Source: DATEJJ01 sp039649115 | GTDB lineage: Bacteria; Actinomycetota; Actinomycetes; Mycobacteriales; Micromonosporaceae | Length of the DNA: 64,000 nt | Assembly (NCBI GenBank): GCA_039649115.1 | Contig: JBBWZQ010000079.1 | Location: forward strand, 1 to 64,000 | Reading direction: 5' to 3' | Shown: positions 44,478 to 52,562 of the stretch, piece after piece | How the letters are laid out: every line of letters starts with the position of its first letter | Numbering within the stretch: position 1 is the first letter of the stretch | The notes under the pieces: generated by a model | Databases searched by the model: none | Told to the model about the DNA's origin: nothing | Seen by the model: only the letters and a program-made list of their open reading frames with translations | Program-made: the position numbers and the translations under genes

Positions 44478-45542
44478 TCACGATGTGTCCACTGTTGACA
44501 GTGGTGGCGCCGTCACCGCGGCCAGCAAGCGCCGGTAGTCGGCGATCGATCGCCGGTATCCTGCCGAGAAGTAGTGGTGCAGGTACTCCACCTCCGGCCG
44601 CGCCCAGCGCTGCGCCAGGCGGGCCAGCCCACTGTGGTCCGCGAACGCGCGGACGTTGCGGCGGTGCTCGACGAGAACGCTCAGCGCGGCCGGCTCCAGG
44701 ACGATCGGGATGCCGGCGGCGACGAGCTTCAGGCCGAGGTCCTGGTCGGAGTTGGCGCCAGGCAGGTCGGGATCGACGCCGCCGATACGCAGCAGGGCGC
44801 CGCGGGCGATGGAGTGGTTGCCCATCCGGACGCACAGCCACCGCAGGTCCTCCCGTTCACTGCGCAACTCCGCGTAGATGTCGCGGAAGTTGGGCGGCAA
44901 CGAGGTCCGGTCGAGCACGCCCGCGAACCGGGATCGGACGTCCTCCGGGGTGACCGTCCAGCCGGTCAGCCCGAGCATCTCGGCTCCGTAGCGGATGTCG
45001 GCGAAGCCGAGCAGCCCGCCGAACGTGCGCACGGCCAGGTCGTCGGGTGGATGCAGGGCACCGGTGATGATGTCGCGGAACAGCACCCCGGCGAGGTACT
45101 GGTGCTCGATGCCGCACACGTAGCTGGGGTACCCGCGGCGCGCCTGGGCCCGCAGGTGCGCCGCGACGGTGTCCGGAGCGAGCAGCGAGTCGTCAGTCGA
45201 CAGGAGGACCAGTTCGCCGGCCGCTTCGGCGACGCCCAGGTTGTACGCGCCGGCCACGCCGAGCGGCGCCCCCTCGTTGCGTACCACGCGCGGGTGGATC
45301 GACGGGTGTTCCGCGGCGTAAGCCGCCAGGTGCTCCGCGACAGCGGTGTCGCCCGCGTCGTCCACGATCACGACCTCGAACGACTCTCGCGCGGCCGATT
45401 GGCGGTCGAGCGCCGCCAGGCACAGGCGCAACAGGGCACCGCGCATGGCGACACCCGCGGCGCCGGCCATCCGGCACGGGACGACGACCGACAGCGCCGG
45501 CCGCGGCCGGGGCCGGTCCGCCGCGCCGGGCCGGCCGGTCAT
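44478..45542 (-). CDS. Family 2 glycosyltransferase (soluble)
   Basis: The 354-residue GT-A enzyme has LSVVVPCRMAG, VVIVDDAGDTAVAEHL and LVLLSTDDSLLAP as nucleotide/metal sites, and a later ANSDQDLGLKL that fits the catalytic-base region. There are no membrane segments. ATG 45542 overlaps the stop of the WbqC-like gene (ATGA). With the WbqC-like protein and the PseB-like dehydratase it recalls surface-glycan gene sets, yet it lies inside the tailoring operon, so a second sugar on the product is plausible. Its 3' end carries a perfect palindrome (44489-44504). Confidence 0.82.
   Translation of the reverse strand: MTGRPGAADRPRPRPALSVVVPCRMAGAAGVAMRGALLRLCLAALDRQSAARESFEVVIVDDAGDTAVAEHLAAYAAEHPSIHPRVVRNEGAPLGVAGAYNLGVAEAAGELVLLSTDDSLLAPDTVAAHLRAQARRGYPSYVCGIEHQYLAGVLFRDIITGALHPPDDLAVRTFGGLLGFADIRYGAEMLGLTGWTVTPEDVRSRFAGVLDRTSLPPNFRDIYAELRSEREDLRWLCVRMGNHSIARGALLRIGGVDPDLPGANSDQDLGLKLVAAGIPIVLEPAALSVLVEHRRNVRAFADHSGLARLAQRWARPEVEYLHHYFSAGYRRSIADYRRLLAAVTAPPLSTVDTS
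44489..44504. repeat. Palindrome CCACTGT-TG-ACAGTGG
   Basis: A perfect inverted repeat with 7-bp arms and a 2-nt centre lies within the last codons of the GT2 gene (encoding part of LSTVDTS). It is a variant of the GTCCAC-n-GTGGAC motif that recurs in other genes of the cluster. It has no T-run, so it is not a typical terminator. Confidence 0.6.
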
Positions 45543-46402
45543 GCCGCACAGACCTCTCGCCGTCGCGGCGCCCGTGCCCGCACCTGGCCGCCTCCGGCGT
45601 ACGGCACCGTGTCGAGTACCGCCGGCGCACCGTACCGGTCGAGTTCGGCGAGCAGCGCGGCGCGGCTGACGTTGCCCGCGAACATCGTGTGTGCCGCCGC
45701 CTCGGCGCCGAGGTTGAACAGCAGGTCGACGGCCGACAGGTCGGACACGAACTCGCCGAAGCGCTGCGGGTACGCGGCCGAGCGGTAGGACTGGTAGAAC
45801 ACGGAGATGTCGCCCGCCGCGAACTCGTCCTCGATCAGGTAGTCGTAGCCGTTGATGCCCGATATGTAGACCGCAGCCGATGTTCGCTGGCAGTAGTCCT
45901 GTATCAGACGTGACTTGCGGCCGGTTTCCCCGATCTCGCTGGCGCGCACCCGGGTGACGCCGATGCCGAACAGCTCGATCATCGCGTCGAGCAGGGCCAG
46001 GTTGAGATCCGCGAGCCGCAGCCACCGGCGCCCCAGGTAGATCTCCTCGAAGACCGGGCTGTACCGGTGCCAGTACGGCGCGCGCGCGTAGCAGACGTGC
46101 AGCGACCGCCAGTGCCGGTGCTGCCAGTCACGGCTGGGCGGCGCACCACCGGCAGCGATCTCGATGTCGCGCAGCGGCGCGGTTCGGGTCCGTGCGGCCA
46201 ACGGGACGACGAGCCGGACCGCGCCCTGCGGGCCCTTGATGCGGGTGCGGTTCTGCCAGCCCTTCGACGAGTACCCCACGGTGTCCATCACGACGAGCAG
46301 GTCGGCGAGGTGCAGCTTGTGGAACAACCCTCCCCACGGGAGATAGGTCGGCTGGTGACAGGTCACGATCCGCCGCCGGTCCGGCCCGGTACCGGCATTC
46401 AT
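45539..46402 (-). CDS. WbqC-like family protein
   Basis: The 287-residue protein is a clear WbqC-family member: VTCHQPTYLPWGGLFHKLHL, ADLLVVMDTVGYSSKGWQNR and TRIKGP at the N-terminus. The family is common in O-antigen and other sugar-modification loci, but its chemistry is not well established; an acyl or amide transfer step has been proposed for such settings. It is joined by ATG/TGA overlaps to both neighbours, the PhyH gene upstream (46399) and GT2 downstream (45539), so the three are translated together. The same gene combination suggests sugar tailoring. No function beyond family is claimed. Confidence 0.85.
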   Translation of the reverse strand: MNAGTGPDRRRIVTCHQPTYLPWGGLFHKLHLADLLVVMDTVGYSSKGWQNRTRIKGPQGAVRLVVPLAARTRTAPLRDIEIAAGGAPPSRDWQHRHWRSLHVCYARAPYWHRYSPVFEEIYLGRRWLRLADLNLALLDAMIELFGIGVTRVRASEIGETGRKSRLIQDYCQRTSAAVYISGINGYDYLIEDEFAAGDISVFYQSYRSAAYPQRFGEFVSDLSAVDLLFNLGAEAAAHTMFAGNVSRAALLAELDRYGAPAVLDTVPYAGGGQVRARAPRRREVCAA

Positions 46403-47358
46403 GACAGGCTCGGCGAGGCATCGGTGAGCATGCTGCCGCGGGCAGCCTCGATGACGTTGTACGGACCCACCGCGTCGAAGAACTGCGACTCGTCGAACAA
46501 CCACGGGCGGTCCCCGCCCTCGGCGAGGTGCCGCTCCCGCAGCAGCCGGTGCGAGCCGATGTAGGTGCTCGGCCAACGGATGCCGCCCTGGCTGTAGGAA
46601 CAGTCCAGGAAGTATCTGGGGTTGCCCTCGCCACCAGGCTTCTGGATGCGCGCGTGGAACATCGCCGAGTGCATGACGACCGCGGCACCGGGGGGCAGGT
46701 CGTCGATGACGACGGCCCCGGGCAGTGGCTGCCAACCCATGAACCAGAGGGCCCGCTTGCTGGCCACGGAGCGGTGCGTGCCGGGTACCAGCATCAGGTC
46801 CCCGATCGTTCCGTCCAGACCGTTGAGGTAGATGAGCACGTGCACTTCCAGGTGCGACCGGTTGGTCTGCGGGAACTGGTCGTAGTCGTGGTGCCACGGC
46901 AGGCCCGGGGTACCGGCGTCGTGCCGGGCGGCGTTGATGTGGTGGAAGACGTACCGGGAGCGGGCGGGATCGTCCGGCTGCTCGATGACCGGTGGCGTCC
47001 CGCCGGACAGCGTCCATTCCGCGCGTGGCTGCCACGTCGCCATGATGCGGTCGAGAACCGCCATGATGCGCGGGTGCCAGGTGAGCCTCCCGATGTGCGG
47101 CATCTCGTGCGCGCGGCGGGTCGCGGCGGGCAGTTGCTGCAGCAGCGGCGAGCGCACGAGCCGGCTGATCCGCTCGGTCGTCTCCGCGGAACGCTCCAGA
47201 TCCAGGGTCGGAGTGCGGATGCGCGCGGCGACGAGGTCGTCGACGTCACTCTTCAACGCGGCGATCTCGTCATCCCGGAGCAACTGGATGACGAGGTAGC
47301 CGTCGTCCGCGAATGCCTGTATCTGCTCGGTGCCGACTTCCGATTCGAGGTCCAACAC
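46399..47358 (-). CDS. PhyH-type Fe(II)/2-oxoglutarate dioxygenase 2
   Basis: The 319-residue protein is a phytanoyl-CoA dioxygenase-family oxygenase with the iron His-x-Asp in LPWHHDYDQF and a distal His in MHSAMFHARIQ; LMLVPGTHRS is the usual segment between them. GTG 47358 is selected because GGAGGGAG lies about 6 nt upstream. Its stop overlaps the start of the WbqC-like gene (TGA within ATGA), and the PseB-like gene precedes it by 28 bp. It is divergent in sequence from the other two PhyH proteins of the operon, so each probably has its own reaction. The substrate is unknown. Confidence 0.85.
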   Translation of the reverse strand: MLDLESEVGTEQIQAFADDGYLVIQLLRDDEIAALKSDVDDLVAARIRTPTLDLERSAETTERISRLVRSPLLQQLPAATRRAHEMPHIGRLTWHPRIMAVLDRIMATWQPRAEWTLSGGTPPVIEQPDDPARSRYVFHHINAARHDAGTPGLPWHHDYDQFPQTNRSHLEVHVLIYLNGLDGTIGDLMLVPGTHRSVASKRALWFMGWQPLPGAVVIDDLPPGAAVVMHSAMFHARIQKPGGEGNPRYFLDCSYSQGGIRWPSTYIGSHRLLRERHLAEGGDRPWLFDESQFFDAVGPYNVIEAARGSMLTDASPSLS

Positions 47359-47386
47359 GCGGTGCTCCCTCCCCGTCCAGCCACGC

Positions 47387-48382
47387 TCAATCTCCGATGA
47401 ACTTGCGAAGCTCCTCGGGCCGTAGCCAATGTGAATTGGTGTCGCTGCGGTACTCGGACTCCACGGCGCGCCCGCGCTGGCCGCCGTACGTCGCCGCGAG
47501 GCCGAGGCCCCACGACTCGTGGAACTGCGGCTCGATGACGTAGAAGTCGTCGAACTCCCTGGCGTGCGGCGTCTCGTCGGCCGGTACCAGGACCTCGTGC
47601 AGTCGCTCGCCCGGCCGGATGCCGATGACTTCCTGGCGGCAGTCCGGCGCCACAGCGGTGGCCAGGTCGACAACCTTCATGCTGGGCTGCTTCGGCACGA
47701 AGATCTCACCGCGCTCCATGACCGCGAGAGCCTTGATGACGAAGCTGACCGCCTCTTCCATCGTGATCCAGAACCGGGTCATCCGGACGTCGGTGATGGG
47801 CAACGCACCGGTCGCCCGCCTCTCCTTGAAGAACGGGATCACGCTGCCGCGCGAGCCGACGACGTTCCCGTACCGCACCACGGAGAAGCGTGGCCGCTTG
47901 CGAGCGGCCATGATGTTGGCGGCGACGAACAGCTTGTCCGAGCACAGTTTCGTGGCCCCGTACAGGCTGATCGGGTTCGTCGCCTTGTCCGAGGACAGCG
48001 CCACGACCCGGTCGACCTTGGCATCGATCGCCGCGTTGATGAGGTTTTCCGCGCCGAGCACGTTGGTGCGGATGCACTCCATCGGGTTGATCTCCGCGGT
48101 CGGTACCTGCTTCATCGCGGCCGCGTGCACGACGACATCGACATCGGCGAAGGCGCGCTGCAACCGGCTCGGGTCGCGCACGTCCCCGACGACGAACCGC
48201 AGCGCCGAATCGCGCACCCGTTCGGCCATCTGGAACTGTTTGAACTCGTCGCGCGAGTACACGATCAGCTGGCGCGGCCGAGACTCGGCCAGCACCCGGC
48301 GGACGAACACCTCACCGAACGAGCCGGTGCCGCCGGTGACCAGGATGGACTTGCCGTCGAGCTGCGGGTCAACATCGCTCAC
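47387..48382 (-). CDS. UDP-GlcNAc 4,6-dehydratase-like (PseB family)
   Basis: The 331-residue extended SDR has TGGTGSFG (16-23), AAAMKQVPTAEINPMECIRTN, SSDKATNPISLYGATK (with the Tyr-x-x-x-Lys pair) and RYGNVVGSRGSVIPFF. This pattern is that of inverting UDP-N-acetylglucosamine 4,6-dehydratases (PseB, FlaA1-like), which give a 4-keto-6-deoxy amino sugar. It should be the first step of amino-sugar building for the tailoring operon, followed by the RmlD-like reductase. GTG 48382 starts 7 bp after the reductase gene. No sugar-1-phosphate nucleotidyltransferase is seen in the window, in line with use of the cell's own UDP-GlcNAc. Confidence 0.88.
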   Translation of the reverse strand: MSDVDPQLDGKSILVTGGTGSFGEVFVRRVLAESRPRQLIVYSRDEFKQFQMAERVRDSALRFVVGDVRDPSRLQRAFADVDVVVHAAAMKQVPTAEINPMECIRTNVLGAENLINAAIDAKVDRVVALSSDKATNPISLYGATKLCSDKLFVAANIMAARKRPRFSVVRYGNVVGSRGSVIPFFKERRATGALPITDVRMTRFWITMEEAVSFVIKALAVMERGEIFVPKQPSMKVVDLATAVAPDCRQEVIGIRPGERLHEVLVPADETPHAREFDDFYVIEPQFHESWGLGLAATYGGQRGRAVESEYRSDTNSHWLRPEELRKFIGD

Positions 48383-48389
48383 AGGAACC

Positions 48390-49352
48390 TCAACTACTTG
48401 TCACGCTGGCGGAGCACCCGACCGGTGCCCCGTAGACCGCTTCCATGCTCTGCGCCACGCTGGGCATCGCCGTACCGAGCAACTGCCTGGCCCGGCCGCA
48501 ATCCAGCGCCATCTCGGCGGGGCGGGGCGCGGCCAACGCGGCCCCGCGGACGGTGCCCGGGCGGACCCGGTCGGCTGGGAAACCATGGTGCGCCGCGATC
48601 CGCGACGCGAACGCGTACTTGCTGATCCGCTCGGCCCCGGCGAGGTGCAGCACCCCGGTGATCCGGTCCGCCACCGCGGCGAGCAGGAGCCGGCACAGGA
48701 TCGGCGTCGCGATGGGGGTGAACCACACGTCGGTGAAGCCCCGGTAGCCGGCGCCACCGCGCAGCACGTCGAGAATGCCGTCCGACGCGGAGCGCCGCCA
48801 CGGCGTGCTGGCGCCGAAGAAGTTGGTGCGTACGACGAGGACGCCGGGGTGCGCGCGCAGGGCCGCCCGCTCCCCCGCCGCCTTGGTTTCGCCGTAGATG
48901 TTCACCGGTGCCGGTGGCCGGCCTTCGACCGCCGGGCGCGGGTCGCCGCCGCCCCAGAGCTGGTCGGTGGAGACGAGCACGAACGCGCGGCCGGCCGCGG
49001 CGGCCGCGCCGGCCAACTGGCCCGTCACGTCGACGTGCAGCCGCTGCGCCTCGGGTCGCCGGTGCTGGCACGCGTCGACATCGGTGAGGGCGGCGGCGTG
49101 TACCACGTGGGTCGCGCCGGACCCGCGTACCAGGCCGAGGGCGTCGAAGCCGACCGTGAGGTCGAGCGGCCATTCCTCCGCACCGGGCGGTACCGGGTGC
49201 CGGTGCCGAACCGCCACGACCTCGTGGCCGGCCCCGCGCAGGAGCGCGCACAGCACCACACCGAGCAGGCCGGCCGCGCCGGTCACCAGCCAGCGCTGCG
49301 GCCCCTCCCGGCGGCTAGACAAGTGACTGCGATCGGGCATCGGGGCGCTCAT
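48390..49352 (-). CDS. RmlD/CapF-like NDP-sugar reductase
   Basis: The 320-residue extended SDR has RWLVTGAAGLLGVVL, HAAALTDVDAC and NIYGETKAAGE with the Tyr-x-x-x-Lys pair, typical of dTDP-4-dehydrorhamnose reductase-like proteins. Next to a PseB-like dehydratase it most likely reduces or epimerises the 4-keto amino sugar, as in UDP-fucosamine-type pathways. The start is uncertain: ATG 49352 or ATG 49340, both inside the end of the nucleotidyltransferase gene (stop at 49315) with no strong ribosome site. Coupled translation would explain the overlap. Confidence 0.78.
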   Translation of the reverse strand: MSAPMPDRSHLSSRREGPQRWLVTGAAGLLGVVLCALLRGAGHEVVAVRHRHPVPPGAEEWPLDLTVGFDALGLVRGSGATHVVHAAALTDVDACQHRRPEAQRLHVDVTGQLAGAAAAAGRAFVLVSTDQLWGGGDPRPAVEGRPPAPVNIYGETKAAGERAALRAHPGVLVVRTNFFGASTPWRRSASDGILDVLRGGAGYRGFTDVWFTPIATPILCRLLLAAVADRITGVLHLAGAERISKYAFASRIAAHHGFPADRVRPGTVRGAALAAPRPAEMALDCGRARQLLGTAMPSVAQSMEAVYGAPVGCSASVTSS

Positions 49353-50427
49353 CGGAGAAGAGCCGTTCGGTGATGTCGCGTGCCGACCAGGACCGCCGCT
49401 CGCCCGTGTCGCCCTCCCCGTACTCCACCAGGAACCGCTCGTCCACCGCGGCGGCGTCGGCCAGCCTCGCCAGTGCCGGCCGCGGGATGGATCCGGGGAA
49501 CAGGGCCGCCGCGTTCGCCAGCGCGAAGTACAGGTTGCGGGCGGCCCCGGCGGCCACCGCCTCGTCGACCAGCGTGTCCCAGGACAGGTCGGGATGCGCG
49601 CGAACGAGGCTGACGACATCGACGTACTGGAGCAGGCGCTGGTGCTTGCCCCGCTCGATGTACCGCAGCGTGGTGGATTCCTTGTACAGGTGGGCCGCCA
49701 CGTCCAGGAGCATGTGCTCCGGCCGGAACGCCAGGGCGGTTGTCCCGCACAGGTCGAACGGCACCGCCTGGCTCAACAACCGCCCGGCGGGCAGGTCGCA
49801 GCCGCTCGCCGGCAGGAACAACCCGAAGCACACATCGACCGTGACCGCGGGCAGCCACGAGTCGCCGAGACGCTGGTACGAGGGCAGGTTGTTGACATGC
49901 ATGCCCCAGAAGACCTCCTGGCGCCGGGTCATCGGCACCAGGTTCCCGTGTGCGTCCACGGTGCCGGCCTGGTAGCCCTCGCCCCGCAGGACGTCGGCCA
50001 CCGCGGGCGCCTCGTCGCGGTCCACGAACAGGTCGATGTCGTTCATCGGCCGCAGGTGCGTGGCCCGGTACACCGCCGGCGTGAGGTAGGCGCCCTTGCG
50101 TACCGCCACGGTGGTTCCCTTGTCCGCCAGCGTCTGCACCAGCCGGGCGGCCTCGGCGAGGAGAACGGCGTTGCGGCGCTCGTTCAGGGCGGCGGCCGCG
50201 GTGAGCGCGTCCCGCACGTACTCGGTTCGGCTGTCCGGTTCGATCAGTCCGCGGCGGGCCATCGCCGAACCCACGAGCGCCGCCACCCGGTGCCGGAACG
50301 CGGCGTCCAGGAACAGTCCCCAGTCGAACTCCACGCCGCTCGGACCGGCCTCGCCGCCCGGCTCCCGCGGGTCGGCGAGCCGCAGCAGCAGGTCCAGTTC
50401 GGGTCGCAGGTCCGGCACGTCAGTCAT
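49315..50427 (-). CDS. Nucleotidyltransferase-fold protein (PF14907 type)
   Basis: The 370-residue protein has the nucleotidyltransferase core GTTVAVRKGAYLTP and HLRPMNDIDLFVDR (the metal-binding D-I-D) followed by helical segments, as in the uncharacterised nucleotidyltransferase family often encoded in natural-product and lasso-peptide loci. It may add a nucleotide to an intermediate or to the product, for biosynthesis or self-protection. ATG 50427 lies within the last codons of the PhyH gene upstream (stop 50420), an 8-bp overlap. The exact reaction is unknown. Confidence 0.75.
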   Translation of the reverse strand: MTDVPDLRPELDLLLRLADPREPGGEAGPSGVEFDWGLFLDAAFRHRVAALVGSAMARRGLIEPDSRTEYVRDALTAAAALNERRNAVLLAEAARLVQTLADKGTTVAVRKGAYLTPAVYRATHLRPMNDIDLFVDRDEAPAVADVLRGEGYQAGTVDAHGNLVPMTRRQEVFWGMHVNNLPSYQRLGDSWLPAVTVDVCFGLFLPASGCDLPAGRLLSQAVPFDLCGTTALAFRPEHMLLDVAAHLYKESTTLRYIERGKHQRLLQYVDVVSLVRAHPDLSWDTLVDEAVAAGAARNLYFALANAAALFPGSIPRPALARLADAAAVDERFLVEYGEGDTGERRSWSARDITERLFSDERPDARSQSLV

Positions 50428-51427
50428 CCCCGGTTGCCGGCGCGGTCGCCCGGCGCAGCGGGCTGCTGGGCGGCGGGAGGTGGCGGTCCAGGTACCCGAT
50501 AGGCCCGTCCACGAACTCCGCGGACGTGACCAGTTCGGCGCGGTCGAAGATCGGCCGGGCGGCGCTCGGCAACGTCAAGGGCGCCTCGGGCCGGCGCCAC
50601 ATCGGATCGTAGGTCAGCGCCAGCATGAAGCGCGAATGCCCGGAGCGGTTGGCCGTTCCCCGGTGCCACACCCGCGGGTCCCTGATTATCAGGTCACCCA
50701 GCTGGGTCTCCGCGCCCAGCGGCGGCCGCCCGGTGCGGCGCTCCTCCGCCATCTCGTCGGGCACGGTCAGCCCGACCCGCCGGTTGACACGCAGGTGCAC
50801 GTTGGCCCGCCGCGCGGCCAGCACGTAGGAAAGGGCGCGGGCCGTACCCTCCGCCGGCGTCGCGGAGAACTGGCCGACCCGGGTGTCCAGGTGGGTACCC
50901 GGCCATACCTCGGTGGGTCCGTAGTCGGCGACGGTTGTCGACAGCGGGATGTTCACCAGCAGCCGTGCGGGTAGGGGCGCCTCGGACAGGCCGGGCCACA
51001 GCTGCCCCTCGTCGAGATGGAGCGCCTGCGGCTCCGAGCCGGGCATGTTCGTGTTGTTGGTGTACCGGCTCAACCGTACCGGCTGCCGCATCGCCCGCCG
51101 GCATACCTCCAGAGCGACCGGGTTGGCCAGCACATCGGGCAGCAACAGGTCCGGCTCGGGCGGCGGGTCCTGCTGCAGGTGTCCGGCGGCGAAGTTCTCC
51201 GCCCGCTCCGGCCGCCGCAGCAGCTGTTCCAGGTCGGTCGCCATCCGAGCCGCCAGCCGCTCCAGGAAGGCCGGATCGACCGCCTGGGTGATGATGACGA
51301 CGCCGTCGGCGAGCAGCGCTTCGGTGGCGCGTTCGATTCGTGCGGCGCGCTCGCCTCCGGTCTGCCCTTCGACGTCGGCCTCGATCCGGACCAGCTGCTC
51401 GGACTCCGCTTCGGGGTACCTCAGCAT
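50420..51427 (-). CDS. PhyH-type Fe(II)/2-oxoglutarate dioxygenase 3
   Basis: The 335-residue protein carries the PhyH iron site as His-x-Asp in PQALHLDEGQLWPG and the distal His in DPRVWHRGTANRS, with Arg in HSRFMLALTY. It starts at ATG 51427, 6 bp after the stop of the carrier protein gene (51434). That position, immediately behind a stand-alone carrier protein, suggests it oxidises a substrate held on that carrier. It overlaps the nucleotidyltransferase gene by 8 bp. The substrate is unknown. Confidence 0.83.
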   Translation of the reverse strand: MLRYPEAESEQLVRIEADVEGQTGGERAARIERATEALLADGVVIITQAVDPAFLERLAARMATDLEQLLRRPERAENFAAGHLQQDPPPEPDLLLPDVLANPVALEVCRRAMRQPVRLSRYTNNTNMPGSEPQALHLDEGQLWPGLSEAPLPARLLVNIPLSTTVADYGPTEVWPGTHLDTRVGQFSATPAEGTARALSYVLAARRANVHLRVNRRVGLTVPDEMAEERRTGRPPLGAETQLGDLIIRDPRVWHRGTANRSGHSRFMLALTYDPMWRRPEAPLTLPSAARPIFDRAELVTSAEFVDGPIGYLDRHLPPPSSPLRRATAPATGDD

Positions 51428-51433
51428 GACGGC

Positions 51434-51679
51434 CTACCTCCCCTGGAGAATCCGGTCCACCATCAACGACACCGAAGCGACGGTGCTGAAGTTGGTTTGC
51501 AGCATCTCCGTCTCCGGAACCGAGATTTTGAAGGCATCCTCCAGGTCGATGATGAATTCGACCAGGCGGAGCGAGTCGATGCCGAGGTCGACAAGGGTCT
51601 CGTCGTCCCGCAGCTCGATCCGCGCCGACACCTCCGGCAGGTGACTGCGCAGCAGGTCGTGCAGTCGCTGGTCCAGCAC
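51434..51679 (-). CDS. Stand-alone acyl carrier protein
   Basis: The 81-residue ACP has its phosphopantetheine Ser at Ser36 in LVDLGIDSLRLVEF. GTG 51679 is chosen because GGAGG lies 5 nt upstream. It is the first gene of the 12-gene operon that continues to the kinase at 40303, and its upstream region (51680-51887) holds the StrR-type box. Its DLG-DSL form fits discrete ACPs, in contrast to the SS-type carriers of the NRPS/PKS blocks. It probably carries the substrate of one of the oxygenases. Confidence 0.87.
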   Translation of the reverse strand: MLDQRLHDLLRSHLPEVSARIELRDDETLVDLGIDSLRLVEFIIDLEDAFKISVPETEMLQTNFSTVASVSLMVDRILQGR

Positions 51680-51887
51680 GAGCGCCTCCTTCAACAGGTC
51701 AATGTCGATGGTAGCAATCCACAAGGGACAGTTAGCTGTCAAGTCCCGGAAACCGGCCACGTCCCGGCGATTTGCCGGGCGAGTGGTCCGTAGCCTGGCA
51801 CCGGCGGCCGACAAATTCAAGGCATCCGGGACCCGACCGGGGCGCCGGGACCGTTCAACTGTCCGGACTGGACAGTTGAACGAGGTC
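51680..51887 (-). promoter_or_regulatory. Promoter/leader region of the ACP-to-kinase operon
   Basis: This 208-bp gap lies between the PIG-L stop and the ACP start and should hold the promoter of the 12-gene operon. Besides the StrR-type box (51853-51881) it contains two small hairpins: GACAG-TTAG-CTGTC (51727-51740) and CCCGGC-GATTT-GCCGGG (51763-51779). No -10/-35 pair is certain, and neither hairpin is followed by a T-run on the minus strand. Confidence 0.6.
51853..51881. promoter_or_regulatory. StrR-type operator, GTTCAACTG-N11-CAGTTGAAC
   Basis: A perfect inverted repeat is formed by GTTCAACTG (51853-51861) and CAGTTGAAC (51873-51881) with an 11-nt spacer; the symmetry extends 3 bp further into the spacer on each side. 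StrR of the streptomycin cluster and its homologues bind GTTCGACTG-N11-CAGTCGAAC; this site differs by one base per arm, symmetrically. It lies 174 bp upstream of the ACP start, and a StrR/ParB-like regulator is encoded 5 kb away (56386-57363). It was the only such site I found. Confidence 0.85.
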
Positions 51888-52562
51888 CTACGGCCGGACC
51901 GAGCGGAGGAGTTCGAAGGCCTCCACGTAGTCCCGGCCGACGACCGAACCCCACCGCCGCGCGATGGCCCGCAGCGCCTCACCGGAGCGGGGGTGCGGGA
52001 AGTCGCGGCGCTCGCTGCGGTAGCACTCCATGGCGTGGACCTTCTGGTCGATGCTGTCCGTGACGTCGACGAAGACGTTCGGCCGGAACGGCGGTCCGCT
52101 GCGCGAGAACGCCCACTCGGTCGACGAGGGGACTTCGAACGCGTAGATGTCGGCGACCGGGCAGTCGCTCATCGGCCGGGTGGCGGTCAGTACCGCCCGC
52201 GCGGTCAGCTCGTGGTCGCGGTTGAGGTCGCCCTGATGATGGGTGTAGATGACGGTCGGCCGCAGCTCGCGAACCACCTTCTCCACCTGCCACACGATCT
52301 CGAGCAACGGTAGGGTGTCGAACCGGAGATCCGGCAGGCCGAGGCAGGTCAGCGAGGCGACACCGAGCGCCGAGGTGGCGACCCGGGCGTCGGCATAAAG
52401 CTCGGTGACCGCATCCCGCTCGTCGCGGCATTCGACCCGCGCGGTAATGCCGTCCCCCAGGACGACCACGTGGACGTCCTCGGTCTTGGCGAGCTTGGCG
52501 ATCGTCGCTCCCGCGCCCAGCGTCTCGTCGTCCGGATGCGCGGCGAATATGGCAATCGTCAT
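51888..52562 (-). CDS. PIG-L/LmbE-type N-deacetylase
   Basis: The 224-residue protein has the zinc-site motif AAHPDDE (residues 7-13) and THHQGDLNRDH later, typical of N-acetylglucosaminyl deacetylases (LmbE/PIG-L). Beside amino-sugar genes it would remove the acetyl group of a GlcNAc-derived sugar, either before or after its transfer, exposing a free amine. ATG 52562 overlaps the stop of the upstream oxygenase gene (ATGA). Its stop is only 7 bp from the StrR-type box of the next operon. Confidence 0.9.
   Translation of the reverse strand: MTIAIFAAHPDDETLGAGATIAKLAKTEDVHVVVLGDGITARVECRDERDAVTELYADARVATSALGVASLTCLGLPDLRFDTLPLLEIVWQVEKVVRELRPTVIYTHHQGDLNRDHELTARAVLTATRPMSDCPVADIYAFEVPSSTEWAFSRSGPPFRPNVFVDVTDSIDQKVHAMECYRSERRDFPHPRSGEALRAIARRWGSVVGRDYVEAFELLRSVRP

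Noticed and set aside
40303..51679. Orthosomycin (avilamycin/everninomicin-type) cluster
   Set aside because: Several PhyH oxygenases and GTs invite the comparison, but there is no iterative orsellinate PKS, no dTDP-glucose synthase or dehydratase set, and the NRPS modules do not fit.
51763..51779. CCCGGC-GATTT-GCCGGG hairpin as a rho-independent terminator of the PIG-L gene
   Set aside because: No T-run follows on the minus strand, and such G+C hairpins are common in this DNA.
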